Shown here piece by piece: positions 24,928 through 34,917 of a DNA stretch of 64,000 nt. Both the position numbers and the translations under genes were made by a program. The notes below the pieces were generated by a model. That model ran no database searches. It saw only the letters and a list, made by a program, of their open reading frames with translations, and was not told the origin of the DNA. Origin of the DNA: Chelativorans sp. Marseille-P2723 (GTDB lineage: Bacteria > Pseudomonadota > Alphaproteobacteria > Rhizobiales > Rhizobiaceae); the NCBI RefSeq assembly GCF_902809845.1, contig NZ_CADDWI010000013.1, positions 744,001 through 808,000 of the forward strand. The letters are read 5' to 3'. The stretch's first letter is position 1; each line of letters starts with the position of its first letter.

Positions 24928-26435
24928 TGGATGCCTTTGTTTCGCTTGCGCATGGCTTTACGGTCGCGCTGACGCCAATCAACCTGATGTGGGGTCTGAT
25001 CGGCGTCACGCTCGGCACTGCCGTCGGGGTCCTTCCCGGCCTTGGTCCAGCTCTCACCATTGCACTTCTTCTTCCGATAACGTTCCAGGTCGAGGCGACG
25101 GCCGCGTTCATCCTGTTTGCCGGGATCTATTTTGGCGCCATGTTCGGTGGCTCGACGACGTCGATCCTCATCAACACACCGGGGGAAAGCGCTACCATCG
25201 TGACGGCCATCGAAGGCCACCAGATGGCGAAGAACGGGCGCGGCGGGCCTGCTCTGGCAACCGCGGCGATCGGTTCTTTCGTCGCCGGCACATTAGGGGT
25301 GATCGGCATTACCGTTCTGGCACCCTTTGTCGTGCGAATTGCGCTATCCTTCGGTCCAGCCGACTACTTTGCGCTCATGCTGCTTGCCTTCGTCACGGTG
25401 TCGTCGGTCCTTGGATCGTCGATGGTGCGCGGTCTGACGGCGCTCGCACTCGGGCTTCTGATCGGCCTTGTCGGCGTTGACCTGCAGACTGGGCAAGCGC
25501 GGTTCGCCTTCGGCCAGTTGGAACTGCTCGACGGTATCGACGTCGTCATCGTTTGCGTGGGGCTTTTTGCCGTTGGGGAGACGCTGCATCTTGCCTCGCG
25601 CTACCGTAGCACCAGGGAAGAGATCATCCCGATCAAAGGTTCGCTGTGGATGAACGCGCAGGACTGGGCCCGCTCCTGGAAGGCATGGATGCGCGGAGCG
25701 CTTATCGGCTTTCCCATCGGGTCCATGCCAGCCGGCGGCGCGGAAATTCCGACCTTCCTCTCCTACTTTCTGGAAAAGAAACTCACCAAGAATCCCGAGG
25801 AGTTCGGGAAGGGTGCGATCGAAGGCGTGGCAGGCCCCGAGGCCGCCAACAACGCTTCTGCGGCAGGAGTGTTCGTGCCGCTCCTCACCCTTGGACTACC
25901 CACGTCGGCGACGGCCGCTATCATGCTCGCAGCGTTCCAGAGCTATGGCATCAATCCCGGCCCCCAGCTCCTGACTACCCAACCCGATCTCGTTTGGGGC
26001 CTCATCGCCAGCCTCTATATCGGCAACGTTTTGCTTCTCGTGCTGAATCTTCCGCTTGTCGGTCTCTGGGTGCAAATTCTCAAGATTCCAACCTCCTATC
26101 TTTACGCGGGTATCCTAATCTTCGCGACAATCGGAACCTATGGGATAAGCCAGTCCGTTTTCGACCTGGCACTTCTTTACGGCATTGGCCTTATCGGCTT
26201 CTTCATGCGGCGTTACGATTTTCCGACCAGCCCCGTCATCATCGGCATGATTCTGGGGCCTTTTGCCGAGCAGCAGTTCCGGCGGGCGTTGACCATCAGC
26301 CAGGGCGACGTGTCGGTGTTCTTCACGCGTCCGATCTCCCTGACGCTCATCATCATTGCCGTGCTCTCATTGCTGACGCCGTACTTCATCTCTGTCGCAA
26401 GAAACGCCCGCAGAAGGGCAAGGCAACACATCTGA
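24927..26435 (+). CDS. tctA: Tripartite tricarboxylate transporter large membrane subunit
   Basis: A 502-residue protein with about twelve membrane segments, the transport channel of the TTT system. Family motifs are [20 protein letters not shown] near the N-terminus, [40 protein letters not shown] and [20 protein letters not shown]. The length is typical. ATG 24927 shares a base with the tctB stop. It is the last gene of the operon starting at 20688. Confidence 0.93.
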   Translation: MDAFVSLAHGFTVALTPINLMWGLIGVTLGTAVGVLPGLGPALTIALLLPITFQVEATAAFILFAGIYFGAMFGGSTTSILINTPGESATIVTAIEGHQMAKNGRGGPALATAAIGSFVAGTLGVIGITVLAPFVVRIALSFGPADYFALMLLAFVTVSSVLGSSMVRGLTALALGLLIGLVGVDLQTGQARFAFGQLELLDGIDVVIVCVGLFAVGETLHLASRYRSTREEIIPIKGSLWMNAQDWARSWKAWMRGALIGFPIGSMPAGGAEIPTFLSYFLEKKLTKNPEEFGKGAIEGVAGPEAANNASAAGVFVPLLTLGLPTSATAAIMLAAFQSYGINPGPQLLTTQPDLVWGLIASLYIGNVLLLVLNLPLVGLWVQILKIPTSYLYAGILIFATIGTYGISQSVFDLALLYGIGLIGFFMRRYDFPTSPVIIGMILGPFAEQQFRRALTISQGDVSVFFTRPISLTLIIIAVLSLLTPYFISVARNARRRARQHI

Positions 26436-26530
26436 TGGAGCACTGCGCCGGTTTGTCCACCCGCGCGGCTCCATGACCTGAGGCAAGGTAACTGGGCCTT
26501 ATGCTCGTCTCCGTCGGCATAGGCGTCTTA

Positions 26531-26559
26531 TTGTCAACACGCTGGCGCAGGCGTACCAT
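26531..26559 (+). promoter_or_regulatory. Candidate sigma-70 promoter for the FAD-linked oxidase
   Basis: TTGTCA (26531-26536) and TACCAT (26554-26559) are separated by 17 bases. This lies 43 bases upstream of ATG 26603, which has a GGAGGAA ribosome-binding site. Confidence 0.45.
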
Positions 26560-26602
26560 AGTAGTCGGCGGTGGGTGACCCAAACACCGGGAGGAACGGG
26601 TC

Positions 26603-28042
26603 ATGCTTGACACCAACATCATCAACTTCGACACCGGAACAACGACCGTGAACGCCTCGGAAATCGAGGCGCTTGCGGCACGGTTGCGCGGCAGCGTTCT
26701 TGAAGCGGACGACGTCTCCTATGACGAGGCGCGGTCTGTATGGAACGCCATGATCGACCGCCGACCGGGACTTATCATCCGCTGCGCAGGCGCTTCAGAC
26801 GTGGTGCATGCCGTTCGCTTCGCACGCGAGCATAAGCTGCTCGTGTCGGTGCGCGGCGGAGGACACAACATCGCCGGCAACGCCGTTTGCGACGGTGGCG
26901 TGCTCATAGATCTTTCCCAAATGAGATCGGTGCGGGTCGATCCATTCGTCCAGCGCGCATGGGTCGAGCCGGGAGCGCTGCTTGCTGACGTGGACAAGGA
27001 AACCCAGTCATTCGCACTGGCGCTTCCGACCGGAATCAATTCGACCACGGGAATTGCCGGCCTGACTCTTGGCGGGGGCTTTGGATGGCTTACGCGCAAA
27101 TATGGCCTGACGCTCGACAGCCTGATGACCGCCGACGTGGTGACGGCAGACGGCGAACTGCTGCGCGCCAGCCTGACGGAAAACTCGGATCTGTTTTGGG
27201 CAATTCGTGGCGGCGGCGGGAATTTCGGCGTGGTGACAGCATTCGAGTTCCAGCTTCATCAGGTCGGTCCACAGGTATTTGCCGGCCTTGTCGTCCATCC
27301 TTTCACCGATGCCGCAGCCATTCTCAAGGAGTATCGCAGGGCGCTGGAAAACGCACCTGACGAGCTCACCTGCTGGGTCGTCATGAGACAGGCGCCGCCG
27401 CTGCCATTCCTTTCGCAGGAATGGCACGGGAAAGAGGTCCTTGTCCTGGCAATGTGCTATTGCGGCGACGCCGAAGAGGGAGAGAAGGCGACGGCGGAAC
27501 TGCGCTCGATCGGAGCCCCGATCGCCGACGTGGTCGGGCCAAACCCGTTCGCTGGCTGGCAGCAGGCCTTTGATCCTCTGCTTGCTCCGGGCGCGCGCAA
27601 CTATTGGAAGAGCCATGACTTCACGGAACTGGCGGATGGGGCCATAGACGTGCTGCTGGAGGCAATCCGCCGCTTGCCGGGGCCGGAATGCGAAGTGTTC
27701 ATCGGCCATGTCGGAGGCGCTGCTGGCCGCATAGCAACGGATGCGACGGCCTTCCCGCAGCGCAGCTCGCACTATGTCATGAACGTCCACGCCCGCTGGC
27801 GCGAGATCCGCATGGACCGCCCCTGTATCGACTGGGCACGCGGATTGTTCGAAGAGACCAGGCCCTATGCCGCTGGAACAGCCTACATCAACTTCATGCC
27901 GGAAGACGAGGTGGATCGGGTAGAGGCCGCTTATGGCCCGAATTTCCAGCGCCTGGTCGAGGTAAAGCGGAAGTACGATCCGCTGAACTTCTTCAGGATG
28001 AACCAGAACATAAGGCCGACAACCGAGGTCAGGGCTGCCTGA
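26603..28042 (+). CDS. FAD-binding oxidoreductase of the berberine-bridge/PCMH type
   Basis: A 479-residue flavoprotein with an N-terminal FAD-binding PCMH domain and a C-terminal BBE domain. The flavin-linking region SVRGGGHNIAGNAVCDGGVL holds the histidine that attaches to FAD in this family. TGIAGLTLGGGFGWLTRKYG and FWAIRGGGGNFGVVTAFEFQ follow. The C-terminal motif is YDPLNFFRMNQNIRP. The cysteine that forms the second covalent link in bicovalent members is not evident where expected (YGLTLDSL). Members oxidise sugars, alcohols or alkaloid-like compounds with oxygen. The substrate here is unknown. It is monocistronic, with its own candidate promoter. Confidence 0.9.
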   Translation: MLDTNIINFDTGTTTVNASEIEALAARLRGSVLEADDVSYDEARSVWNAMIDRRPGLIIRCAGASDVVHAVRFAREHKLLVSVRGGGHNIAGNAVCDGGVLIDLSQMRSVRVDPFVQRAWVEPGALLADVDKETQSFALALPTGINSTTGIAGLTLGGGFGWLTRKYGLTLDSLMTADVVTADGELLRASLTENSDLFWAIRGGGGNFGVVTAFEFQLHQVGPQVFAGLVVHPFTDAAAILKEYRRALENAPDELTCWVVMRQAPPLPFLSQEWHGKEVLVLAMCYCGDAEEGEKATAELRSIGAPIADVVGPNPFAGWQQAFDPLLAPGARNYWKSHDFTELADGAIDVLLEAIRRLPGPECEVFIGHVGGAAGRIATDATAFPQRSSHYVMNVHARWREIRMDRPCIDWARGLFEETRPYAAGTAYINFMPEDEVDRVEAAYGPNFQRLVEVKRKYDPLNFFRMNQNIRPTTEVRAA

Positions 28043-28137
28043 GCCTATTTTGCAGCAAGAAGCCACCCGCCGCTTCTTCGAGCGCGCCGGTGTTGCGAGA
28101 TTGCCTTTGTGGAGTGGCGCAAGTGAGGCGGTTCCAG

Positions 28138-28557
28138 ATGAACGCTGGAACGCTAATCTTCGGGCGCGTCACCTACGAGGTGTTGGCCAATTATTGGCCC
28201 GCACGAGCAAGAGCGGATCGCGGATTTCATGGATAGGTTCGTCTTCTCGTGCACCCTGAAAAGTGCCGGCTGGAACATACCAAGCTTCTTGGAGGCAACT
28301 TGGCAGAAGAAGTATGCTGGCTGAAGGCCATGGATGGCGGAGACATCTTCGTCTTCGGCAGCGCTGATCTCACGGCGACCCTCATCGAGAACGATCTTGT
28401 CGACGAGTACCGCATCGGCATCAATCCTATCATTCTGGGGGGCGGGATGCCGCTCTTCAGGGGCAGCGATAAGAGGCGCAAGCTGAGGCTCCTTAAGGCG
28501 CGGACGCTCAAAACAGGAGTCGTCATTCTCCACTATGCGCCGGAGGGCAGCCAATAG
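28138..28557 (+). pseudogene. RibD C-terminal/dihydrofolate reductase-like protein, broken
   Basis: The remains of a DHFR-like (YyaP/RibD C-terminal domain) protein of roughly 180-200 residues. The middle reads NAGTLIFGRVTYEVLANYWP in one frame from 28138. It shifts to another frame for MDRFVFSCTLKSAGW, then continues from about 28290 as LLGGNLAEEVCWLKAMDGGD, followed by LIENDLVDEYRIGINPIILG and a normal C-terminal end. The usual N-terminal part is not recognisable upstream. At least two frame breaks make this a pseudogene. The final 309-base frame (28249-28557) could still be annotated as a short CDS. Confidence 0.75.
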
Positions 28558-28746
28558 TGGCCTAGGCAAAGGCGGTATTGAGCGCCGCCCGCCCGTGGCG
28601 CTGCGGGCTATTCCTCTTCAGCAGATGGTGGTTCGTGGCATCTCCTTTTCCGATTCTCTCATTTCGGACGAATGCCGTAGCTTTTGCTACAGCGGCCGCT
28701 ACCGCGGCCCTCCTGATGAGTTGAATCGAAAAACATAGGAAGATAA

Positions 28747-28992
28747 ATGCCCCAACCGGTTTCATTAAAAGCTACTCGCTACCGGACGAATGTCGATCAA
28801 GGTGTGGTGGATAAGAACAATAAGCACTATTTCGGCCCTACAGGAAAGGGCGCCTATAATCTGGACACGGCGTACGGATTGAAATCACGGCCGAACGAGG
28901 CGGAACGGCTTGCCGCAGAAAACATGAAGGAGTTCTATCGCAACCTTGACGCTGCCCACGCGAGCGACGCCAAGTCCAGGAAAACGTCCTGA
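28747..28992 (+). CDS. Small hypothetical protein
   Basis: An 81-residue hydrophilic, lysine- and asparagine-rich protein preceded by ATAGGAAGATAA. It has no membrane segment, signal peptide or motif I can name. The composition looks soluble and partly disordered, with a central stretch NNKHYFGPTGKGAYNLDTAY. It sits between the broken DHFR-like gene and the DUF6665-type gene. The ribosome-binding site and codon pattern favour a real gene, but this is not certain. Confidence 0.55.
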   Translation: MPQPVSLKATRYRTNVDQGVVDKNNKHYFGPTGKGAYNLDTAYGLKSRPNEAERLAAENMKEFYRNLDAAHASDAKSRKTS

Positions 28993-29096
28993 TGCTGGTT
29001 AAATTCATGATCTTCACGCAGCAGGCTGCGGGTTGATGAGGAGGCAGCCGAAGGCCAAATAGGCAAAGACGAGCCTGAAGCCGAATAGGAGAGCTC

Positions 29097-29423
29097 ATGT
29101 TGCACCATCCAGCTTCCCCGGGTGCCGCACGACGGCTGAAGACCGGCCTCAACGTGCTTGACCACGAACTGGCGCAGGAGATTGCCACATCTCTGGGCGA
29201 GGCTGGCAGGCGTGCACAGGAAAGCCTCAGACGGCTTGCCACTGTCGCAGAGCCCGATAGCCAAGGTACCGAAGGCGAGCGCGCACGTCTCCTGCACGAG
29301 GCGGCGGACGCCGTTTATGCCTACTTCATCCAGCGCGAACTTTGCGGGTTGAGACGCCATGACGAGGTCATCAAGCAACTCGCCATTCCACGGTCGGTTC
29401 TCGTGCGATTGGGGGCCCGATAG
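29097..29423 (+). CDS. DUF6665-type small protein
   Basis: A 108-residue, mostly helical, charged protein. The segments LDHELAQEIATSLGEAGRRA and YFIQRELCGLRRHDEVIKQL, followed by a C-terminal VPRSVL-like IPRSVLVRLGAR, match my memory of the DUF6665 family common in Rhizobiales. The family has no established function. AATAGGAGAGCTC precedes ATG 29097. It lies upstream of the bc1 operon but is separated from it by about 195 bases and a candidate promoter. Confidence 0.7.
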   Translation: MLHHPASPGAARRLKTGLNVLDHELAQEIATSLGEAGRRAQESLRRLATVAEPDSQGTEGERARLLHEAADAVYAYFIQRELCGLRRHDEVIKQLAIPRSVLVRLGAR

Positions 29424-29478
29424 GGTCGCTAAGCATAAACTTACCCCGCGACAATCTGCCCTTACGTGCACGTGTGTC

Positions 29479-29507
29479 TGGACAAGTGTTGCTGTCGCGC
29501 ATAGAAA
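29479..29507 (+). promoter_or_regulatory. Candidate promoter of the cytochrome bc1 operon
   Basis: TGGACA (29479-29484) and TAGAAA (29502-29507) are 17 bases apart, about 110 bases upstream of petA. The match is moderate, but it is the best-spaced pair in the intergenic region. Confidence 0.35.
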
Positions 29508-29618
29508 CCTTCGCCAATTGCCGGGGGAAAGGGGCCGGTCCGTCGCGTGGAAGCTCGACGGGCGGGCGGTTTTCGCACGGTTTGTCCGGCAGGATGCAGG
29601 TGAAAGGAAGGCAGCCCC

Positions 29619-30182
29619 GTGAGCGCTACCGATTCGACCGAACACACACGTCGCGATTTTCTCTATGTGGCCACCGGTGTGGCCGGCGTTGTAGGGGGCG
29701 CCGCCGCGCTCTGGCCGTTCATCGACCAGATGCGCCCCGACGCGTCCACTCTCGCACTTGCGTCCATCCAGGTGGACGTTTCCGGAGTGGAGCCGGGCAT
29801 GTCACTGACGGTGAAGTGGCGCGGACAGCCCGTCTTCATCCGTAACAGGACCGAGGCGGAGATGGAGGCCGCACGTCAGGTGCCGCTTTCCGAACTCAAG
29901 GATCCCCTCGCACGCAACGAGAACCTGAACGCTGATGCTCCGGCCACGGACATCGAGCGCTCTGCCGGCGAGGGTAGGGAAAACTGGCTGGTTATGATCG
30001 GGGTCTGCACGCACCTCGGCTGCGTTCCTCTCGGACAGGCAGGCGATTTCGGAGGCTGGTTCTGCCCCTGCCATGGCTCGCACTACGATACGGCGGGGCG
30101 TATCCGGACCGGCCCTGCTCCGGAAAATCTTCCCGTGCCGGTATTTGAATTCGTTTCCGACACCGTCATCCAGATCGGCTAG
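29619..30182 (+). CDS. petA: Ubiquinol-cytochrome c reductase iron-sulfur (Rieske) subunit
   Basis: A 187-residue Rieske protein of complex III. The N-terminus has a twin-arginine motif ([18 protein letters not shown]) that serves as the uncleaved membrane anchor, then the flexible hinge. The 2Fe-2S cluster ligands are in [10 protein letters not shown] and CPCHGSHYD. The start is GTG 29619 after AAGGAAG. It is the first gene of the petABC operon; it accepts an electron from ubiquinol and passes it to cytochrome c1 on the periplasmic side. Confidence 0.97.
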   Translation: MSATDSTEHTRRDFLYVATGVAGVVGGAAALWPFIDQMRPDASTLALASIQVDVSGVEPGMSLTVKWRGQPVFIRNRTEAEMEAARQVPLSELKDPLARNENLNADAPATDIERSAGEGRENWLVMIGVCTHLGCVPLGQAGDFGGWFCPCHGSHYDTAGRIRTGPAPENLPVPVFEFVSDTVIQIG

Positions 30183-30194
30183 GGGGTTACTTCG

Positions 30195-31484
30195 ATGAGC
30201 CACGGACATTCCACCTATACGCCCAAAACCGGCCTTGGCCGCTGGATGGACGCCCGCCTGCCGCTGCCGCGGCTGATTTATGATTCGTTTGTCGCCTATC
30301 CGGTGCCGCGCAACCTGAACTACGCCTATACGTTCGGGGGCATTCTCAGTCTGATGCTGGGAGTCCAGCTCCTGACCGGCATCGTGCTTGCCATGCACTA
30401 TGCGGCCAATACGGAGATTGCTTTCGCCTCGATCGAGCGGATCATGCGCGACGTCAACTCCGGCTGGCTCTTGCGCTATCTCCATTCCAACGGCGCCTCC
30501 TTCTTCTTCGTCGCCGTCTATGTGCACATCTTCCGCGGCCTTTATTATGGCTCCTACAAGGCTCCGCGTGAGCTGCTCTGGATCCTCGGCTGCATCATCT
30601 ATCTTCTCATGATGGCGACGGCCTTCATGGGCTATGTGCTTCCGTGGGGGCAGATGAGCTTCTGGGGCGCTACGGTGATCACCGGCTTCTTCACGGCGAT
30701 CCCACTCGTTGGTGACTGGATCCAGCAGCTTCTGCTGGGCGGATTTGCCGTCGAAAACCCGACGCTCAACCGCTTCTTCTCCCTTCACTACCTGCTTCCC
30801 TTCATGATTGCGGGCGTGGTCGTGCTGCACATCTGGGCGCTGCACGTCACGGGGCAGACGAATCCGACCGGAATCGAGGTGAAGCAGAAGACCGACACGG
30901 TGGCCTTCACGCCCTATGCAACCATCAAGGATGGATTTGCGATGGTCGTGTTCCTGTTCGTCTTCGCCTATTTCGTCTTCTACATCCCGAACTATCTGGG
31001 CCACGCCGACAACTATATCGAGGCGAACCCGTTGCAGACGCCCGCGCATATTGTGCCGGAATGGTACTTCCTGCCCTTCTACGCCATCTTGCGCGCGATT
31101 ACCTTCAATATAGGGCCGATCGATTCGAAGCTGGGCGGCGTGCTGGCGATGTTCGGCTCCATTGCAGTGCTGTTCGTGGTGCCCTGGCTCGATACGTCGA
31201 AGGTGCGTTCGGCCGTCTACCGGCCCTGGTACCGGCTTTTCTTCTGGCTTTTCGTTGCAGATGCCATCTTTCTTGGCTGGCTCGGTTCGCGGCCTGCAGA
31301 AGGCATCTATGTAGCGCTGGCACAGGTGGCGACCTTCTACTACTTCGCCTTCTTCCTGATCGTGATGCCGGTTCTCGGTCTCATCGAGACACCGCGGCGG
31401 TTGCCGAACTCGATCACCGAGGCGGTGCTGGAGAAGAACAAGCGGGGCATGCGCGCCACCGCCCAGACGGCCGGCGAAGGCTGA
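30195..31484 (+). CDS. petB: Ubiquinol-cytochrome c reductase cytochrome b subunit
   Basis: A 429-residue cytochrome b of complex III with eight membrane helices and two b hemes. Histidine ligands fall in [12 protein letters not shown] and [20 protein letters not shown] in the N-terminal half and in helix D further on. The conserved Qo-site motif [13 protein letters not shown] is present (about residues 286-298). The length is that of the long alphaproteobacterial form. It follows petA by 12 bases and precedes petC by 3. Confidence 0.98.
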   Translation: MSHGHSTYTPKTGLGRWMDARLPLPRLIYDSFVAYPVPRNLNYAYTFGGILSLMLGVQLLTGIVLAMHYAANTEIAFASIERIMRDVNSGWLLRYLHSNGASFFFVAVYVHIFRGLYYGSYKAPRELLWILGCIIYLLMMATAFMGYVLPWGQMSFWGATVITGFFTAIPLVGDWIQQLLLGGFAVENPTLNRFFSLHYLLPFMIAGVVVLHIWALHVTGQTNPTGIEVKQKTDTVAFTPYATIKDGFAMVVFLFVFAYFVFYIPNYLGHADNYIEANPLQTPAHIVPEWYFLPFYAILRAITFNIGPIDSKLGGVLAMFGSIAVLFVVPWLDTSKVRSAVYRPWYRLFFWLFVADAIFLGWLGSRPAEGIYVALAQVATFYYFAFFLIVMPVLGLIETPRRLPNSITEAVLEKNKRGMRATAQTAGEG

Positions 31485-31487
31485 GCG

Positions 31488-32357
31488 ATGCGCAAGGGTA
31501 TAATGGCTATGAAGAGTTTTCTGCATGTACTGGCCGCGCTCGGCCTTGGCGTCGCCTTTGCGGGTTCTGCCGCGGCACAGGGCGAAGACGAAGGCGGCAC
31601 ACCGCACTATCCGCTGAAGAAACCGGTAGAGCAGAGCTGGTCGTTTTCGGGGCCATTCGGCACCTACGACAAGGGTCAGCTACAGCGTGGCTTCAAGGTC
31701 TATCGCGAGGTATGCGCATCCTGCCATTCCCTCGATCTCGTAGCGTTCCGCACGCTTGAGGACCTTGGCTATACCGACGAGCAGGTAAGGGCGATCGCCG
31801 CCGAGTACGAGGTCGAGGACGGTCCGGACGACGCCGGTGAAATGTTCATGCGCCCGGCCGTCCCATCGGACTACTTCCCTTCGGCTTTCGCCAATCCGGA
31901 GCAGGCAGCAGCCTCCAACAATGGTGCCGTGCCGCCTGACTTTTCGCTGATGGCCAAGGCGCGGGCAGCCGAGCGAGGCTTTCCGACTTTCATCTTTGAC
32001 GTGTTCACCCAATATGCCGAAGGCGGCGTCGACTATAGCTATTCGCTTCTTACGGGATACGAGGAGCCTCCGCAGGGGCTGGAAATTCCGGAAGGCACCT
32101 ACTACAATCCCTATTTCCTAAGCGGCCCGTCGCTGGCCATGGCACCGCCGCTCGCCGACGGTCTGGTCAGCTATGATGACGGAAGCCCGGAAACGGTTGA
32201 TCAGTATTCTCGCGATGTCTCCGCCTTCCTGATGTGGGCTGCTGAGCCTCATCTTGAATCGCGAAAGCAAATGGGCTTCACGGTGATGATCTTTCTCATC
32301 GTTTTTGGCGGGCTGGTTTATCTCACCAAGCGGAAGATCTGGTCGGAAGTGCACTAG
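31488..32357 (+). CDS. petC: Cytochrome c1
   Basis: A 289-residue c-type cytochrome. The signal peptide is FLHVLAALGLGVAFAGSAAA. Heme attaches at CASCHSLDL (about residues 76-84). The likely methionine ligand is in GPSLAMAPPLADGLVSYDD. The C-terminal anchor helix is GFTVMIFLIVFGGLVYLTK. Starts at 31488, 31503 and 31509 are all possible; the later ones give a more usual signal peptide. It completes the three-subunit bc1 complex and is followed by a strong terminator. Confidence 0.96.
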   Translation: MRKGIMAMKSFLHVLAALGLGVAFAGSAAAQGEDEGGTPHYPLKKPVEQSWSFSGPFGTYDKGQLQRGFKVYREVCASCHSLDLVAFRTLEDLGYTDEQVRAIAAEYEVEDGPDDAGEMFMRPAVPSDYFPSAFANPEQAAASNNGAVPPDFSLMAKARAAERGFPTFIFDVFTQYAEGGVDYSYSLLTGYEEPPQGLEIPEGTYYNPYFLSGPSLAMAPPLADGLVSYDDGSPETVDQYSRDVSAFLMWAAEPHLESRKQMGFTVMIFLIVFGGLVYLTKRKIWSEVH

Positions 32358-32466
32358 CCGTACCAAAGAGAAGCCGTCGCGGAGCGCATCGCTTGTTCGA
32401 AGGCTTGGCACTCCCCCTATGACGCGGAATGCAAGGCATTGCTGAAAGCGGCTCTATAAAAAACAA

Positions 32467-32492
32467 GCGGGCGCCTCAAGGCGCCCCTTTCC
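32467..32492 (+). terminator. Intrinsic terminator after the bc1 operon
   Basis: A perfect 7-bp GC stem, GGGCGCC (32469-32475) and GGCGCCC (32480-32486), closes a 4-base TCAA loop and is followed by CTTT. It lies 112 bases after the petC stop and upstream of apt. Confidence 0.75.
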
Positions 32493-32539
32493 ATTGCCGC
32501 CTGTAGAAGGCACAAAGAGGCAAACGGGGAAACCAGCCG

Positions 32540-33085
32540 ATGAGACAGCCGCTTGAAGAGACGCTTCTTGCTGCGATCCGCACCATTCCCGATTATCCGA
32601 AGCCAGGCGTCCAGTTCCGGGACATCACCACCTTACTTGGCAATGCCGGAGCCTTCCGGCGAACTGTGGATGAGCTTGTGCACCCATATGCCGGCTCAAA
32701 GATCGACAAGATTGCTGGAATTGAGGCACGTGGCTTTATCCTTGGCGGCGCTATTGCACACCAGCTTTCCTCGGGCTTTATTCCTATCCGCAAGAAGGGG
32801 AAGCTTCCGCATGAAACGGTGCGGGTAGCCTATAGTCTGGAATACGGACTTGACGAGATGGAGATGCACCGGGACGCCGTTTCCGCCGGGGAGAAGGTGA
32901 TCATCGTGGACGATCTGATCGCTACAGGGGGGACAGCGGAGGCGGCCGTGAGGCTTCTGAAGCAGATGGGGGCCGATATTGTAGCCGCCTGTTTTGTCAT
33001 CGACCTGCCGGATCTCGGTGGCCGGGCGCGTCTGGAGGCGCTTGGCGTCAACGTACGCACACTGATTGCATTCCAAGAACAATAG
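32540..33085 (+). CDS. apt: Adenine phosphoribosyltransferase
   Basis: A 181-residue purine-salvage enzyme converting adenine and PRPP to AMP. The family N-terminus has [20 protein letters not shown]. The PRPP-binding motif is [20 protein letters not shown] (about residues 119-138). [17 protein letters not shown] is the adenine-side loop. The length is normal. GGGGAAACC precedes ATG 32540. The terminator upstream suggests its own transcription unit. The petABC-apt order is common in Rhizobiales. Confidence 0.96.
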   Translation: MRQPLEETLLAAIRTIPDYPKPGVQFRDITTLLGNAGAFRRTVDELVHPYAGSKIDKIAGIEARGFILGGAIAHQLSSGFIPIRKKGKLPHETVRVAYSLEYGLDEMEMHRDAVSAGEKVIIVDDLIATGGTAEAAVRLLKQMGADIVAACFVIDLPDLGGRARLEALGVNVRTLIAFQEQ

Positions 33086-33145
33086 GCAAATCCCGGGAAG
33101 AACGGGTTAGTGTCCCAAAGGATCTTGCAAGAATAAAAGTGCTGA

Positions 33146-33945
33146 TCATTCCCCTAGTGGGAGAAACGGCCTTCCGCGGCCGAGTGCGGCGGTTTTAGCG
33201 GAGGCATGTCCGTCACGATGGAGTCGGTGATGCACTCGCCTTATTGGATGGCGGCGGGGAGAATCTGCATGTGCGGCAAGGTCTGCCCAAGGGGGCGCTC
33301 CTGAGCCAGGCGTGTTAATGCTTGATCCTGGCAAGGACCTGCTCACTGGTTCGAGGGCCGGCCAATAGGGCGGTGGATGCCACACACCGCCGGGGCGGAT
33401 CGCGTGGTTGATGATGTCCAACTTATGCGAGCCGGGATTGTCCTTGATGACGATGTCGCCGGCTGAAGAACTGGCACGAGCTGCTCCTCCGGATAGGCGC
33501 GGAGCACCGACCGTTGCCCAGCCCTCGAAGACGTAAGGCGCCGTGAGCCGGTCGTGGGGCAAGGCGGCGCGAAAGGTCAGCGTGCGGCCAGTGGCCAAGC
33601 AGGGAAGAATTGCGCAGTTGCTTGCTTTCTTGGCCCCGCAGGAGCGCCATGTTGGTCTTGATCCAGGTGTCCTCGATGAACACCAGCGTCTGAGATCAAG
33701 ACCGGGCTGAACGGCACGCCGGGCTTGCCCGGGCGATGTCGGTCGCCTGCTCAAGCGAACAGCGTTTTTCTTGAACGGCAGCCACTGTCGGCGCAGAAAC
33801 CGCCACACAGTATGATGTGACACCTTCAAGCCGCCCATCGCCAACTTTTCCTTCAGCTTGTGCAGCGCCGGATGCGGCGTCTGGCTGATCTGCTCGGCGA
33901 TGAAGGGACGTGCGGGCTCCAGACCCGCGCTTGCGTCGAACTGTC
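33146..33945 (-). pseudogene. IS630-type transposase remnant
   Basis: Minus-strand remains of an IS630-family transposase. The upstream frame gives LEPARPFIAEQISQTPHPAL, KLKEKLAMGGLKVSHHTVWR and FLRRQWLPFKKN (helix-turn-helix region). The DDE part is scattered: DTWIKTNMA (33646-33668 region), RLTAPYVFEGW, GDIVIKDNPGSHK and AIRPGGVWHPPPYWPALEP are in different frames. Several frameshifts and the missing N-terminus make it inactive. The remnant sits between apt and the MaoC genes. No intact terminal repeats or target TA duplication were identified. Confidence 0.75.
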
Positions 33946-33970
33946 AGGCTTAGAAAGGAGTGCGGAATGG

Positions 33971-34441
33971 CTACACCGCCTTCATCAGTACCGCGTTATC
34001 AAACTCCATCACAGTCTGCCCATCCTGATTTATGGCAGTGCCTTTGAGCGTCAGAAGCCGCCATCCGGGACGGGAGGCCAGCCTGCGGTGTGACAGAGCG
34101 GTCCGGGTGAAGGTGATTGTGTCGCCCGCATAGACAGGCTTCAGCCATTTGAGGTTCTTGAAGCCTGGAGAGGGTCCAAATTCCGGACGCTCGCCGGGAC
34201 CGGACCAAGGTGCATCCTCGCGCGCGTCGATATTGAGGACATTGTAGCGCATCCACATGGCACAGGTGTGCCAGCCGGAGGCGCATAGCCTGCCGAAGAT
34301 ACTATCCTTCGCCGCTTCCTCATCCAGATGAAAAGGCTGCGGATCATAGCGGGCAGCAAAGCGCTTGATTTCCTCGGCAGTAAAGGTGTGGCTGCCAAGG
34401 GACATCGTTTGCCCCAGCTTGAGAAACGCATCGAGGCTCAT
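33971..34441 (-). CDS. MaoC-like hotdog dehydratase
   Basis: A 156-residue protein of the MaoC dehydratase family (single hotdog domain). LGSHTFTAEEIKRFAARYDP precedes QPFHLDEEAAKDSIFGRLCA, the family's catalytic D-x-x-x-x-H-like region, and SGWHTCAMWMRY. C-terminal YAGDTITFTRTAL is typical of the second beta sheet. It overlaps the upstream paralogue by 4 bases (ATGA), suggesting a heterodimer or duplicated function on short or branched acyl-CoA substrates. It is the last gene of the minus-strand group that includes ychF and pth. Confidence 0.9.
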   Translation of the reverse strand: MSLDAFLKLGQTMSLGSHTFTAEEIKRFAARYDPQPFHLDEEAAKDSIFGRLCASGWHTCAMWMRYNVLNIDAREDAPWSGPGERPEFGPSPGFKNLKWLKPVYAGDTITFTRTALSHRRLASRPGWRLLTLKGTAINQDGQTVMEFDNAVLMKAV

Positions 34442-34896
34442 GCGCTATCTCCTGGGTTGCGAAGGCCGAACAGGACGGGGTTCTCGCCTTCCAGCACGGT
34501 TTCCCCCTGGCCGTTGACGACCTCATGACGGAATCTGGCGATGCCGATTCCGGGCCGCGATTTCAGGACCCGCTTTGAAATAACGGTGGAGGTGCCGGAA
34601 AGAATGTCGCCGGGGAAAACAGGCCGGCGCCAGTTCAGTTCGTCAATGCCGGGCGAACCCTGTGCGGTGGAGTCGGAGATAAAGGCTTCATACATCATGC
34701 GCATGAAGATCGCACAGGTATGCCAGCCGGAAGCCGATAGTCCACCAAGCAGGCTCGCCCGTCCTGCCTCTTCGTCCAGATGCATCGGCTGCGGATCGAA
34801 CTGTTTGGCAAAGGCTATGATTTCGTCCGCGCTTACGTGGGCCGGACCCAGATTGAAAACGCGCCCCTCACTCAGATCCTCATAGGCCAATGTCAT
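34438..34896 (-). CDS. MaoC-like hotdog dehydratase
   Basis: A 152-residue MaoC-family protein, clearly paralogous to its neighbour. DEIIAFAKQFDPQPMHLDEEA, shortened here, leads to the shared SGWHTCAIFMRMMYEAF. It has the same start-stop coupling (ATGA) with the downstream copy. It lies 22 bases after ychF on the same strand, a pairing often seen in Rhizobiales. Substrate is unknown. Confidence 0.9.
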   Translation of the reverse strand: MTLAYEDLSEGRVFNLGPAHVSADEIIAFAKQFDPQPMHLDEEAGRASLLGGLSASGWHTCAIFMRMMYEAFISDSTAQGSPGIDELNWRRPVFPGDILSGTSTVISKRVLKSRPGIGIARFRHEVVNGQGETVLEGENPVLFGLRNPGDSA

Positions 34897-34917
34897 TGCT
34901 GCCGCCCGCCCGCGCTG

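Noticed and set aside
29802-31607. A 601-codon open frame on the minus strand across petA/petB
   Set aside because: It is a GC-rich shadow of the strongly conserved petA, petB and petC genes, with very charged, motif-free translation.
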